From positions 3,552,019 through 3,616,018 of the forward strand of contig CM049306.1 in NCBI GenBank assembly GCA_026874595.1: a stretch of DNA of 64,000 nucleotides, given 5' to 3'. Of this stretch, positions 12,490-24,939 are shown one piece after another. The stretch's first letter is position 1. The number at the start of each line of letters is the position of its first letter. Origin of the DNA: Sipunculus nudus (taxonomy: Eukaryota > Annelida > Sipuncula > Golfingiida > Sipunculidae). Both the position numbers and the translations under genes were made by a program. The notes under the pieces were generated by a model. It had not been told where the DNA came from. It ran no database searches and saw only the letters and a program-made list of their open reading frames with translations.

Positions 12490-13200
12490 AAAAATACAGA
12501 TGGCGCCTGCACTTTTCGGGAACTGACAAATTTAATCATGGTCAATATTCAAGGAAGATTCATGACAAATCATGCATTAATAATCAAGATATTGGAGGTT
12601 TTGTATCAAATTCTTTATTATTCCGGGGGATACTTTAAAGCCCCATAGCTGGGGGATATAGGTTACAGTGACCTAATTTCAGGTTTCAAAGAAGATTGTT
12701 TTATGGACCTCCCTTGATGTTCATTTAGAAGTTTCTAGGACCAGCAGTTACGATTTGTGCCCTGCTAATGGACGGCCGGACGGACGACGGACAAAGCGCC
12801 ATTCCTAAAGCTCAGTTGACTTACAGTCAGCTGTGCTAAAAATTAGAAATACACAGGTGGCGCCACCAGTTTCGGGAAGTGACAAAACAAATCATGGCCA
12901 ATATTCAAGGCAAGATTTATGACAATCCATTCATTAATTATCAAGCTACTGGAGGTTTTGTATCAAATTATTAATTATTGGGGCGGGGGTACTTACAAGC
13001 TCCATAGCTTGGACGATATAGGTCACAGTGACCTAATTTAAGGTTTCCAAGGAGTCTCTTCATTTACCTGCATTAATGTAAACTTAGAAGCATCAATGAT
13101 CAGCGGTTACGATTTGTGCCTTGCTAACGGACGACCGGACGGACGACACAAGGCGCCTTTCCTATAACTCAGTTGAATTTGGGTGAGCTGAGCTAAAAAT
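12490..13200 (-). repeat. dispersed repeat family A, inverted head modules (two in tandem)
   Basis: Two successive copies at about 12490-12840 and 12845-13200 each run from a GGCGCC core through 'tcaaggcaagatttatgaca'-like, 'tggaggttttgtatcaaatt' and 'ccatagct' blocks to a GGACGGACGAC run and 'agctcagttga'. This is 729-1110 in reverse. The second copy has a perfect GGTGGCGCCACC at 12856-12867. Confidence 0.7.
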
Positions 13201-15125
13201 TGAAAGCCTTGTTGTACATTATGTAAGGCCGAATTAGCAGGCTGCGATATATATGTAACAGTTACATGCCAATAATTATCGCCAACCACTGTGGTTATAC
13301 CAGTATCAGCAAAAAACTTGATGTCAACTATACATCCAGGGTCAACTATGTATATAAATGTGTACAACCTCGGGAAACCTGGTTAATGCCATGTCTATAT
13401 AAACACGCTAACAGGCGAGCATGGGCACAGCGATGTGGAGCGTCATGCACTTTCCTGAAAACCCGTGGGAATTCGACAAGACCGGTACACAGCCCTATTA
13501 TAGCTGCGTCTAGTACAGGTACGAGTCTACAAGACGCTAGGTAAACGTCAACAAAACACCACACCTTGCAAGTCTGAAACTTTCAGGTCAAGCAAACGTA
13601 TTCCAAATCTTATTATATAATCATACAAGAACATATCATATAAGTACATTTTTTCACAAAAAAAAAAAAAAAAAAAAAAAAAAAACATGCGGTAGTGAGA
13701 TTTGTAAAGAGCTATTGGCTCATCTTTGAGCACTGTCAAGTCGGCAGTGACGTCATCCACAAGGAAAGTCCAAGTGACTAAAACTTTTAGATCACATCAG
13801 AAGCCTAGTTTATCCGACACTGTTGGCCCGAAGTTTTCTGGTAGAATAAAAACATCATGTATTTGCTAAACTTAAGTTATATCTGAATTTTGCCGGGTTT
13901 TACGTTAACAAAACCAACAGTTTATGGTATTTTAGTCTTGTCGAAATGGAAAACAAACACAATCATCATATTAAAAATTTATTATAAAAAAATTGGTCTC
14001 TTGTGCGAAATGAGTTTGGTCCTGGTACCTCAAGTATGACGTTATGTATTATTTCATCATGGTTATAGACTTATATAGACGTATATTGAACAGTGGAACT
14101 TTTGCACAGCAGAAGTACCCTGTTAACCTCAAGTCTGAAAGACACGCACATAAAAATACGAAACTTAATACACAATCATAGCTTGAAAAAATCAGATGTT
14201 GGCACCAAGGATGCTTATATATAAGTACAAGTATGAGAGCCCCAAGTCTAAAAGTAGCTGCGCAGCATATAAGTTTTTTAATACGTTATTGGTATACTGT
14301 GCCATCTTGGACTTAAAGTAGGAGAAAATTGTCACAAATGTCTATACAACTGTAGTGTTTAGAGAATATTTCCTATGAAATAAGTAACTAGATGGACAAC
14401 CTGAGCTAGTGGCAGTGTTCTGACCAGTGTGCTTGCGGGCAGCTCCAGCGTCATCCGCTTTATCCAGGTCAACCGCATGGATCAGAAACCCAACCATTCG
14501 TTATATATGACAGTGGGTACAAATTCTGGATTAATTTAATCTACAGATAGGCCTGAAATATTAAAAATAAGAGCAATGAAGGTACAAGAAGTTATACGCC
14601 AAGAAAATATACGTGGTCTGAGTGCACGTTGAGACAAGGTTTGGTTACCAAGAATAAAGTTTCTGTATTACACCCCTGCATCGAGTAAAGATGGCCGGGA
14701 CAGGTATGGGTAGTATAAGCTAAGGATGCTCTACAAGCACGCGGGGCAGATTGACGGGAGATGTAAGGCCATGGGTGTTAACTTGGAAGGCTTAAACATT
14801 TTATTTAACAATTTAAATGAAATGTGATACCTTTATAAATAAGTAGATTCAAGAAAGAACACTTTTCAACCAAGTTCTTTTTAAAAATAAATATTAAATA
14901 CTTTTCAAAATGTCTAAGTTTAACAAAATGAAAAAAATCAAAACGATTCTTAGAAATTTTTCTTAAGTATTTTTTGCCCCTTTTTGAAATTGTGTATAAA
15001 AGTATGCAGGCCTGTTACTTAACCCCCCCCCCCCCCCCTTAAAGTTTACTACGTGGGCATCAGGTAGATTCGGCGTGGTTAGAAAGGAGACTAGTGTAGG
15101 TGACGTATCTCATCATCAAACCCTA
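13201..15125. other. non-coding DNA downstream of the sulfotransferase stop, incl. poly-A and poly-C runs
   Basis: This contains an A run of about 28 at 13658-13685 and a C run of 16 at 15023-15038. The stretch next to the gene (about 14800-15125) is probably its 3' untranslated region. Nothing else is recognisable. Confidence 0.45.
14800..14805 (-). terminator. candidate poly(A) signal of the sulfotransferase gene
   Basis: AATAAA on the minus strand lies about 320 bp beyond the stop codon. It is the canonical hexamer in the right orientation; AT-rich context makes chance occurrence possible. Confidence 0.3.
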
Positions 15126-15986
15126 TCAGCTCCGCCGGATGTCCGGGTACGGGTATCCAAACATAGCGTAGTCCACGGAGTACAACTCCCAAAGTTTGTG
15201 TACATCTTCCGAGGAAATATTCCTGTAGTAATAGCTGAGTAAGTCTGACGTTCTCCTGTTGTTTTGTGCCTTTGGTGGCTCCGGAAAGTGCACCAGGTGG
15301 TCTATACCGCCCTTCTGAAGCACATACCTGACGTCATCTAATAAAGTTTCATACTTGCCGATGACGTCATAATGCATAAGGCACGGATGACAGAGCTTAT
15401 AATAATGTCGCCAGTGAATATTGAATTGTTCATTCGCTTGAGTTGAAGGGTCTACCAAATAACTTACAAATTCTTCAAAATTCACATCGTGTCCCTTTTC
15501 GAGAGACATTTTGGAAGGATTCGTCCGGTAACGTTCTATAATCCTTTTGCCGTATCTGGTTTTGAAATACAAGTTGTACGATGTTGTAAATTTGTTTCTG
15601 TAGGCTGACAGAAGCCTCTCGAGTGGTTCTCGTACAAACATAAACTTGAGATATGTTTTGATTCTGTATTTGATCTCGGCTGATGAATACTGGTCCAGCT
15701 TTTTCAGGTATTTGGAGTATATCCCACTGTGCACGTCGGGTGCCGGCAGGTCCATCGGGTTGGTGGTGTTGACTTTTCCCGTAAGAATTATGAGGATTCT
15801 CTTCCATTGGGTACAGGCCACTTTTGGTACTTCACAAAACAAAAGTTGATGCTGATCATCCACATAGATACTGCGGAACTTACTTGGTTCAAATATATTC
15901 TCGTCCGTGTGGATATCAGTTTTAAGACAAACTGACTTCACTTTGTTTTGACGAGCTGCTTGTGCCGCATGTACGTCGTATGGAAC
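15126..15986 (-). CDS. carbohydrate sulfotransferase (CHST8-14 type), terminal exon
   Basis: This exon encodes the C-terminal 286 residues of a Golgi sulfotransferase of the Sulfotransfer_2 family, enzymes that move sulfate from PAPS to sugar hydroxyls of proteoglycans or glycoproteins. The 5'-phosphosulfate-binding motif PKVACTQWKR is at exon residues 54-63 and the 3'-phosphate-binding motif FVREPLERLLSAYRNK at 117-132. A CHPC motif at about 199-202, an IGKYETLLDD block and a C-terminal ELYSVDYAMFGYP are also typical of the family. N-glycosylation sequons occur at NTT and NIS. A GTG at 15941 is not a start: the frame continues to 15986, where a pyrimidine-rich tract ending in CAG marks a 3' splice site with an in-frame stop just beyond it. 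The membrane anchor must be in upstream exons to the right. CHST11-like versus CHST8/9-like cannot be settled by eye; acceptor sugar is unknown. Confidence 0.93.
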   Translation of the reverse strand, partial: VPYDVHAAQAARQNKVKSVCLKTDIHTDENIFEPSKFRSIYVDDQHQLLFCEVPKVACTQWKRILIILTGKVNTTNPMDLPAPDVHSGIYSKYLKKLDQYSSAEIKYRIKTYLKFMFVREPLERLLSAYRNKFTTSYNLYFKTRYGKRIIERYRTNPSKMSLEKGHDVNFEEFVSYLVDPSTQANEQFNIHWRHYYKLCHPCLMHYDVIGKYETLLDDVRYVLQKGGIDHLVHFPEPPKAQNNRRTSDLLSYYYRNISSEDVHKLWELYSVDYAMFGYPYPDIRRS

Positions 15987-16005
15987 CTGAAAAAATCAAA
16001 AGTAC
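15987..16005 (-). other. 3' splice site (intron acceptor) of the sulfotransferase terminal exon
   Basis: On the minus strand the sequence reads 'cttttgattttttcag' immediately before the first codon, a good polypyrimidine tract and CAG acceptor. An in-frame TGA in this tract excludes simple extension of the coding frame. Confidence 0.8.
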
Positions 16006-16218
16006 ATCATATTTTATATACAGCTCCTTACATGAAGATTATGCTTTAGAGATGGGATACATGACCAATCATCTAAAATTTTAAAAGACCGTTAGCGTAG
16101 TAATGAATATTTTGATTAGTCTACAGTGTGTTGACTAAAGTATCAAAAGATTGGGTTTGCAGACAGAAAGGATTTTTTTCAGCTACCAAAGCTAGGCCTT
16201 TTTATTCATGTCATTTAA

Positions 16219-16817
16219 AATAAAGACTGCATGATGTATTATAAGAATACAGCAATAAACACTGCATGATATTTTATAAGAATACAGCAATTAACACTGC
16301 ATGATGTTTTATAAGAATTCAGCAATAAACACTGCATGATGTATTATAAGAATACAGCAATAAACACTGCATGATGTTTTATAAGAATACAGCAATAAAC
16401 ACTGCATGATGAATTATAAGAATACAGCAATTAACACTGCATGATGTATTATAAGAATACAGCAATAAACACTGCATGATGTTTTATAAGAATACAGCAA
16501 TAAACACTGCATGATGTATTATAAGAATACAACAAAAAACACTGCATGATGTTTTATAAGAATACAACAATAAACACTGCATGATGTATTATAAGAATAC
16601 AGCAATAAACGCTGCATGATGAATTATAAGAATACAGCAATAAACACTGCATGATGTATTATAAGAATACAACAATAAACACTGCATGATGTATTATAAG
16701 AATACAACAATAAACACTGCATGATGTTTTATAAGAATACAACAAAAAAAAAACACTGCATGATGTATTATAAGAATACAGCAATAAACACTGCAAAGTA
16801 TATAATAAGAATACAGC
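16219..16817. repeat. 35-bp minisatellite, about 17 copies
   Basis: The unit is 'aataaacactgcatgatg' plus 'tattataagaatacagc'. Units alternate mainly between 'gtatt', 'gtttt' and 'gaatt' variants. The array begins about 230 bp inside the intron from the sulfotransferase acceptor site. Confidence 0.93.
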
Positions 16818-16863
16818 AATATGAAGAAACACTTTACAAGTAAAATGTATTTCCTAATTCTCT

Positions 16864-19800
16864 TATAATGCTCCCCATGAAAAGTATGATGGCGGACAAT
16901 TCAGAAAGACAATTTTAATGCTCTCCATAGGTAGTGTGATGGCAGACAATTCAGAAAGACAAATTATAATGCTCGACATGGGTAGTGTGATGGCAGACAA
17001 TTCAGAAAGACAAATGATAATGCTTTCCATGGGTAGTGTGATGGCAGACAATTCAGAAAGACAAATTATAATACTCTCCAAGGGTAGTGTGATGGCAGAC
17101 AATTCAGAAAGACAAATTATAATGCTTTCCATGAGTAGTGTGATGGCAGACAATTAAGAAAGACAAATTATAATGCTCGACATGGGTACTGTGATGGCAG
17201 ACATTTCAGAAAGACAAATTATAATACTCTCCAAGGGTAGTGTGACGGCAGACAATTCAGAAAGACAAATCATAATGCTCGACATGGGTAGTGTGATGGC
17301 AGACAATTCAGAAAGACAAATTATAATACTCTCCAAGAGTAGTGTGATGGCAGACAATTCAGAAAGACAATTTATAATGCTCGACATGGGTAGTGTGATA
17401 GTAGACAACTCAGAAAGACAAATTATAATGCTCCCCATGAAAAGTATGATGGCGGACAATTCAGAAAGACAATTTTAATGCTCTCCATAGGTAGTGTGAT
17501 GGCAGACAATTCAGAAAGACAAATTATAATGCTCGACATGGGTAGTGTGATGGCAGACAATTCAGAAAGACAAATGATAATGCTTTCCATGGGTAGTGTG
17601 ATGGCAGACAATTCAGAAAGACAAATTATAATACTCTCCAAGGGTAGTGTGATGGCAGACAATTCAGAAAGACAAATTATAATGCTTTCCATGAGTAGTG
17701 TGATGGCAGACAATTAAGAAAGACAAATTATAATGCTCGACATGGGTACTGTGATGGCAGACATTTCAGAAAGACAAATTATAATACTCTCCAAGGGTAG
17801 TGTGACGGCAGACAATTCAGAAAGACAAATCATAATGCTCGACATGGGTAGTGTGATGGCAGACAATTCAGAAAGACAAATTATAATACTCTCCAAGAGT
17901 AGTGTGATGGCAGACAATTCAGAAAGACAATTTATAATGCTCGACATGGGTAGTGTGATAGTAGACAACTCAGAAAGACAAATTATAATGCTCGACATGG
18001 GTAGTGTGATGGCAGACAATTAAGAAAGACAAATTATAATGCTCGACATGGGTAGTGTGATGGCAGACAATTCAGAAAGACAAATTATAATGCTCGACAT
18101 GGGTAGTGTGATAGTAGACAACTCGGAAAGACAAATTATAATGCTTTCCATGGGTAGTGTGATGGCAGACAATTCAGAAAGACAAATTATAATGCTCGAC
18201 ATGGGTAGTGTGATGGCAGACAATTCAGAAAGACAAATCATAATGCTTTTCATGGGTTGTGTGATGGCAGACAATTAAAAAAGACAATTAAAATTGTTTC
18301 CATTGGTAGTGTGATGGCAGACAATTAAAAAAGACAATTAATAAAGCATTCCATGGGTTGTGTGATGGCAGACAATTAAAAAAGACATATTATAATGCTT
18401 TCCATGGGTAGTGTGATGGCAGACAATTCAGAAAGACAAATTATAATTCTCTCCAAGGGTAGTGTGATGGCAGACAATTCAGAAAGACAAATTATAATGC
18501 TTTCCATGAGTAGTGTGATGGCAGACAGTTCAGAAAGACAAATTATAATGCTCCCCATAAAAGTATGATGGCGGACAATTCAGAAAGACAATTTTAATGC
18601 TCTCCATAGGTAGTGTGATGGCAGACAATTCAGAAAGACAAATTATAATGCTCGACATGGGTAGTGTGATGGCAGACAATTCAGAAAGACAATTTATAAT
18701 GCTTTCCATGGGTAGTGTGATGGCAGACAATTCAGAAAGACAAATTATAATGCTCGACATGGGAAGTGTGATGGCAGACAATTCAGAAAGACAAATGATA
18801 ATCCTTTCCATGGGTAGTGTGATGGCAGACAATTCAGAAAGACAAATGATAATGCTTTCCATGGGTAGTGTGATGGCGGACAAATCAGAAAGACAAATTA
18901 TAATGCTTTCCATGGGTAGTGTGATGGCAGACAATTCAGAAAGACAAATGATAATGCTTTCCATGGGTAGTGTGATGGCAGACAATTCAGAAAGACAAAT
19001 GATAATGCTCGACATGGGTAGTGTGATGGCAGACAATTCAGAAAGACAAATTATAATACTCTCCAAGGGTAGTGTGATGGCAGACAATTCAGAAAGACAA
19101 TTTATAATGCTCGACATGGGTAGTGTGATAGTAGACAACTCAGAAAGACAAATTATAATGCTTTCCATGAGTAGTGTGATGGCAGACAATTAAGAAAGAC
19201 AAATTATTATGCTCGACATGGGAAGTGTGATGGCAGACAATTCAGAAAGACAAATGATAATGCTTTCCATTGGTAGTGTGATGGCAGACAATTCAGAAAG
19301 ACAAATGATAATGCTTTCCATGGGTAGTGTGATGGCAGACAATTCAGAAAGACAAATGATAATGCTTTCCATGGGTAGTGTGATGGCAGACAATTCAGAA
19401 AGACAAATTATAATGCTCGACATGGGTAGTGTGATGGCAGACAATTCAGAAAGACAAATTATAATACTCTCCAAGGGTAGTGTGATGGCAGACAATTCAG
19501 AAAGACAAATTATAATGCTTTCCATGAGTAGTGTGATGGCAGACAATTCAGAAAGACAAATCATAATGCTTTCCATGGGTTGTGTGATGGCAGACAATTA
19601 AAAAAGACAAATTATAATGGTTTCCATGGGTAGTGTGATGGCAGACAATTAAAAAAGACAATTTATAATGCTTTCCATGGGTTGTGTGATGGCAGACAAT
19701 TAAAAAAGACAAATTATAATGGTTTCCATGGGTAGTGTGATGGCAGACAATTAAAAAAGACAATTTATAATGCTTTCCATGAGTAGTGTAATGGCAGACA

Positions 19801-22086
19801 GATCAGAAAGACAAATTATAATGCTCTCCATGGGTAGTGTGATGGCAGACAATTCAGAAAGACATTATAATGCTCTCCAAGGGCAGTGTGATGGCAGACA
19901 ATTCAGAAAGACAAATTATAATGCTCGACGTGGGTAGTGTGATGGCAGACAATTCAGAAAGACAAATTATAATTCTCTCCAAGGGTAGTGTGATGGCAGA
20001 CAATGTGATGGCAGACAATTCAGAAAGACAAATTATAATGCTCGACATGGGTAGTGTGATGGCAGACAATTCAGAAAGACAAATGATAATGCTTTCCATG
20101 GGTAGTGTGATGGCAGACAATTCAGAAAGACAAATGATAATGCTATCCATGGGTAGTGTGATAGCAGACAATTCAGAAAGACAAATGATAATGCTTTCCA
20201 TGGGTAGTGTGATGGCAGACAATTCAGAAAGACAAATTATAATGCTTTCCAAGGGCAGTGTGATGGCAGACAATTCAGAAAGACAAATTATAATGCTCGA
20301 CGTGGGTAGTGTGATGGCAGACAATTCAGAAAGACAAATTATAATTCTCTCCAAGGGTAGTGTGATGGCAGACAATGTGATGGCAGACAATTCAGAAAGA
20401 CAAATTATAATGCTCGACATGGGTAGTGTGATGGCAGACAATTCAGAAAGACAAATGATAATGCTTTCCATGGGTAGTGTGATGGCAGACAATTCAGAAA
20501 GACAAATGATAATGCTATCCATGGGTAGTGTGATAGCAGACAATTCAGAAAGACAAATGATAATGCTTTCCATGGGTAGTGTGATGGCAGACAATTCAGA
20601 AAGACAAATTATAATGCTTTCCATGGGTAGTGTGATGGCAGACAATTCAGAAAGACAAATGATAATGCTCGACATGGGTAGTGTGATGGCAGACAATTCA
20701 GAAAGACAAATTATAATACTCTCCAAGGGTAGTGTGATGGCAGACAATTCAGAAAGACAAATTATATTGCTTTCCATGAGTAGTGTGATGGCAGACAATT
20801 CAGATTGACAAATTATAATGGTTTCCATGGGTAGTGTGATGGCAGACAATTCAGAAAGACAAATTATAATGCTCGACATGGGTAGTGTGATGGCAGACAA
20901 TTCAGAAAGACAAATGATAATGCTTTCCATGGGTAGTGTGATAGCAGACAATTCAGAAAGACAAATGATAATGCTTTCCATGGGTAGTGTGATGGCAGAC
21001 AATTCAGAAAGACAAATTATAATGCTTTCCATGGGTAGTGTGATGGCAGACAATTCAGAAAAACAAATGATAATGCTCGACATGGGTAGTGTGATGGCAG
21101 ACAATTCAGAAAGACAAATTATAATACTCTCCAAGGGTAGTGTGATGGCAGACAATTCAGAAAGACAAATTACAATGCTTTCCATGAGTAGTGTGATGGC
21201 AGATAATTCAGATTGACAAATTATAATGGTTTCCATGGGTAGTGTGATGGCAGACAATTCAGAAAGACAAATTATAATGCCAGACATGGGTAGTGTGATG
21301 GCAGACAATTCAGAAAGACAAATTATAATGCTTTCCATGGGTAGTGTGATGGCAGACAATTAAAAAAGACAAACAATAATGCTTTCCATGGGTAGTGTGA
21401 TGGCAGACAATTAAAAAAAGACAAATTATAATGCTTTCCATGGGTTGTGTGATGGCAGACAGTTAAAAAAGACAAATTATAATGCTTTCCATGGGTAGTG
21501 TGATGGCAGACAATTAAGAAAGACAAATTATAATGCTCTCCATGGGTTGTGTGATGGCAGACAATTAAAAAAGACAAATTATAATGCTTTCCATGGGTTG
21601 TGTGATGGCAGACAATAAAAAAAGACAAATTATAATGCTTTTCATGGGTTGTGTGATGGCAGACAATTAAAAAAGACAAATTATAATGCTTTCCATTGGT
21701 TGTGTGATGTCAGACAATTAAAAAAGACAAATTATAATGCTTTCCATGGGTTGTGTGATGGCAGACAATCAAAAAAGACAAATTATAATGCTTTCCATGG
21801 GTTGTGTGATGGCAGACAATTAAGAAAGACAAATTATAATGCTTTCCATGGGAAGTGTGATGGTAGACAATTAAAAAGACAAATAATAATGCTTTCCATG
21901 GGTTGTGTGATGTCAGACAATTAAAAAAGACAAATTATAATGCTTTCCATGGGTTGTGTGATGGCAGACAATCAAAAAAGACAAATTATAATGCTTTTCA
22001 TGGGTTGTGTGATGGCAGACAATTAAGAAAGACAAATTATAATGCTTTCCATGGGTAGTGTGATGGTAGACAATTAAAAAAGACAG
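16864..22086. repeat. 51-bp minisatellite, about 102 copies, with 560-bp and 372-bp higher-order repeats
   Basis: The unit consists of 'aaattataatgctttccatg', 'ggtagtgtgatggcagacaa' and 'ttcagaaagac'. It is 51 bp (17 codons), so both strands stay open for long distances; the longest run is 501 codons on the minus strand at 19854-21359. A 560-bp block starting near 16871 is repeated at once from 17431, and its start again near 18551; 560 is ten 51-bp units plus one 50-bp unit. A 372-bp block marked by a 15-bp extra 'gtgatggcagacaat' is repeated near 20001 and 20373. Units with 'attaaaaaagac' cluster at 19600-19800 and 21360-22080. No signal for translation (start context, splice sites, non-repeat domain) was found, so I call it a satellite and not a gene. 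Confidence 0.95.
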
Positions 22087-22149
22087 ACAATATAGTATTA
22101 TGACAGACAATATAGTAGGACAAAGGACAGAGGAGGAAACCTGTCTATC

Positions 22150-22625
22150 ATAACTGTCCGTCAGAAAACCTATGTAATGGTCTTCCAGGCGTCCATCTGA
22201 AATGTCCGTAAGACACTCTATGTAATGGTCTACCGGACGTCCATCTGAACTGTACGTCAGACACCGTATGACATGGTCTACTGGGCGTCCATCTGAACTG
22301 TACGTCAGACACCGTATGACATGGTCTACTGGGCGTCCATCTGAACTGTCCGTCAGACACACTATGTAATGGTCTACCGATCGTTGATCCGAACTGTCCG
22401 TTAGACACAATATGTCATGGTCTACCGGGCGTCCATCTGAACTGTACGTCAGACACCCTATGTCATGGTTTACTGGGCGTCCTTCTGAACTGTCCGTCAG
22501 ACACCCTATGACATGGTCTACCGCACGTCGATCCGAACTTTCCGTTAGACACAAAATGTCATGGTCTACCGGGCGTCCATCTGAATTGTCCGTCAGACAC
22601 ACTATGTTATGGTATACCAGAAGAC
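22150..22625. repeat. 48-bp minisatellite, about 10 copies
   Basis: The unit is 'gtccatctgaactgtccgtc' followed by 'agacaccctatgtcatggtc' and 'taccgggc', 48 bp. Since 48 is a multiple of three, it too is open on both strands and gives a 16-residue LTDSSDGRPVDH-type repeat. It lies some 60 bp beyond the end of the 51-bp array and has no sequence similarity to it that I can see. Confidence 0.92.
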
Positions 22626-22818
22626 GCGATGTAGCAATAAGTTTATTGGCCAAATTTATTGGACTATTAAATGCTGTTTTACTACACATTAAGATCTGTA
22701 TATGGTATTTGTTGCTTTCTTTCACAATAACCCCATAAAATAATGATTCGATCAAATATGATAGATAGGAGCTATAACGAGCCTTGCTTTATATTAGCAA
22801 GTTGACGGCCTGAAGAGA

Positions 22819-22937
22819 CACAACTTCATGTCCACTCAGCCTTAAGCCGCCGGTCATTACAACTTCATGTCCACTCAGCCTCAAGCCGCCAGTCATTACA
22901 ACTTCATGTCCACTCAGCCTCAAGCCGCCAGTCATTA
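22819..22937. repeat. 39-bp tandem repeat, three copies
   Basis: The unit 'acaacttcatgtccactcag' plus 'cctcaagccgccagtcatt' occurs three times in a row with only two or so substitutions. Confidence 0.9.
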
Positions 22938-22939
22938 CA

Positions 22940-24939
22940 TTAACGTCCCCATGATTTACTGGACAAAGTATCGGGGCACCAAGATCATGGACAAAGGGTT
23001 GTCATGGTGATGCCCGATATTATATGTACCTTTTAATATTCGGCGTGACGTTATGAATATAGCAGTATTTTATATAGCTCGTTAGACGTTATATATATAA
23101 ACAGTGGCACAAATTCATATCACAATGTTCCTTAAGAGAGCGTGAACGAACCACTGTCATCAACCACCGTATAAATCAACAGGTCACGTATATAGAACAT
23201 TGTGCGGACAATAAATATAAATCAGTTTTCATGGACGGATATCCTGGCTGGTGGTATTTAAATAGACAGCATCATTTATCTCGCTGTCAGCAGCTCACGA
23301 CGCTGCGTGCAGTGCTGCAGGACCATCTCTACACTAGCTCTTGATTGCAGCTGTAATTATCACAATACAGCTTGGTGTGAACGGTTGTTGTTTGCTAAAA
23401 CTGGTTCTGAAAGTCGTAATTCTAAAATATTACTGACACGGGTACCACAATAATACTTCTTATAACGTGTGAACCCTTAGGTAACATGGATATACATTGC
23501 TGCCTTAATTACAAACAGACACACTCACTCCCACACACATTTCAAAATAGGTTACTGATTCGTGAAATATCATGGAATGTAGCTCTTGACTAACATGTGC
23601 ATTAATTACATAGGGACTAAATGCATATAAGAACAATTTATTTTTAATAATCCCTCCCCAGAATGGAGACATATGGCCGCAAACTGCTCGTGCTCTTAAC
23701 GAATGTTAAAATTGTTTTGGTTTATTTACTGTATTAACTAAGGTTGCTCAGCATTATATCTGCATTTTTACGGATATTTAAACATTCATTTAAAAGAGCA
23801 GGCTGGTCATGTCTTACTGTATACCAGAGGCAGTTTATGTCGGCATAACTGTGTATGAACTATCATCCTACAGCATCAGGCCGCTTAGGACATTTTACTT
23901 GGCCAATAAATAACCCAGCTTTATACAGTATAAATGTATAATCATTTATAACAATTCTATACCCAGCTTTTTACGGTAGCTATTAGTGGCATCATCCTGT
24001 CATTTTGAATCTGCCAACAGTCACCCTGTTTTAGTCTATCTTTTAAATCTAACAGAACTAGCAAACAGGCTTGATCTACATATCAAATCAATGTGCAATA
24101 CACAGTGTTTACAGAAGCACGCTGCCATACCCGGGGATACATAGATTATAATTATATATAAATAATATACATTGTATACACTTTGTACATAATATTATAT
24201 ACATACACATTTTTCATGTGAAACAGGCATCCTTGTTTTTTTTTTATATTAACATATTATATATCCAAGCCATGAATGTAAAACTTAACAGAGGCCTAAG
24301 GACCCAACATTCACCTTGGAACATTTCGCTTTGGCACATGATTAAATGAAACGTCAGATGGTCAAGGTCACTGACACTAAAGTTATGAGCACATATTAAG
24401 TGCGCTCTGCTTCCGATCTCGATCGTTGTAAGGGCAATATTTAGAAAAATAGGGGGCCTACTCTGAAATTCAGTGACACACAACCTCTTATACAGACTAA
24501 ATGGTTTTAAGATAATATGCTTTAAATAGCTGCCTGTTGACCATATATATGATTATTGACAAATGTGAAATTTGATAACCTACCTCCCATGGTAAAAAGC
24601 AAACTAGAAAATAAAACTAACAGCAAATGCTCTTTCAGATATTACGATTATGAATGAAAAAGAGGTTTAATATAGGTGCTTCGTGAGCATACTGGATTTC
24701 CCTTTGATCTGAAATATGATTGAATACACTTTCATTGAAAGTAAGAGTGACCAAAATTACATAAAAATAACAGTAGTCAGACTCCGAGTTTTTGAGGTTA
24801 CGGTGTAAACGGAATTCAAAGATGTGACCTATAACCTTTATCTTTTGTCCAAAATCAATTTGACTAGTTCTACTGTAATGGGTAACAATTAAACAATCAC
24901 TTTCGATTGGAATTATCACCTAGAAACCAATGAATGAAC
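22940..24939. other. unassigned AT-rich DNA (probable intron or intergenic)
   Basis: No gene recognised. Minus-strand open frames at 24244-24483 and 24635-24919 have no recognisable domain. A TATTTAAATAG followed by GC-richer sequence at about 23255-23340 resembles a core promoter but has no supporting gene. Confidence 0.4.

Noticed and set aside
19854-21359. 501-codon minus-strand open frame as a repeat-protein gene
   Set aside because: It is a pure translation of the 51-bp satellite with the opposite strand also open; no non-repeat domain, splice site or start context supports it.
23255-23340. TATTTAAATAG core promoter with downstream initiator
   Set aside because: Such AT motifs are frequent here and no gene follows.
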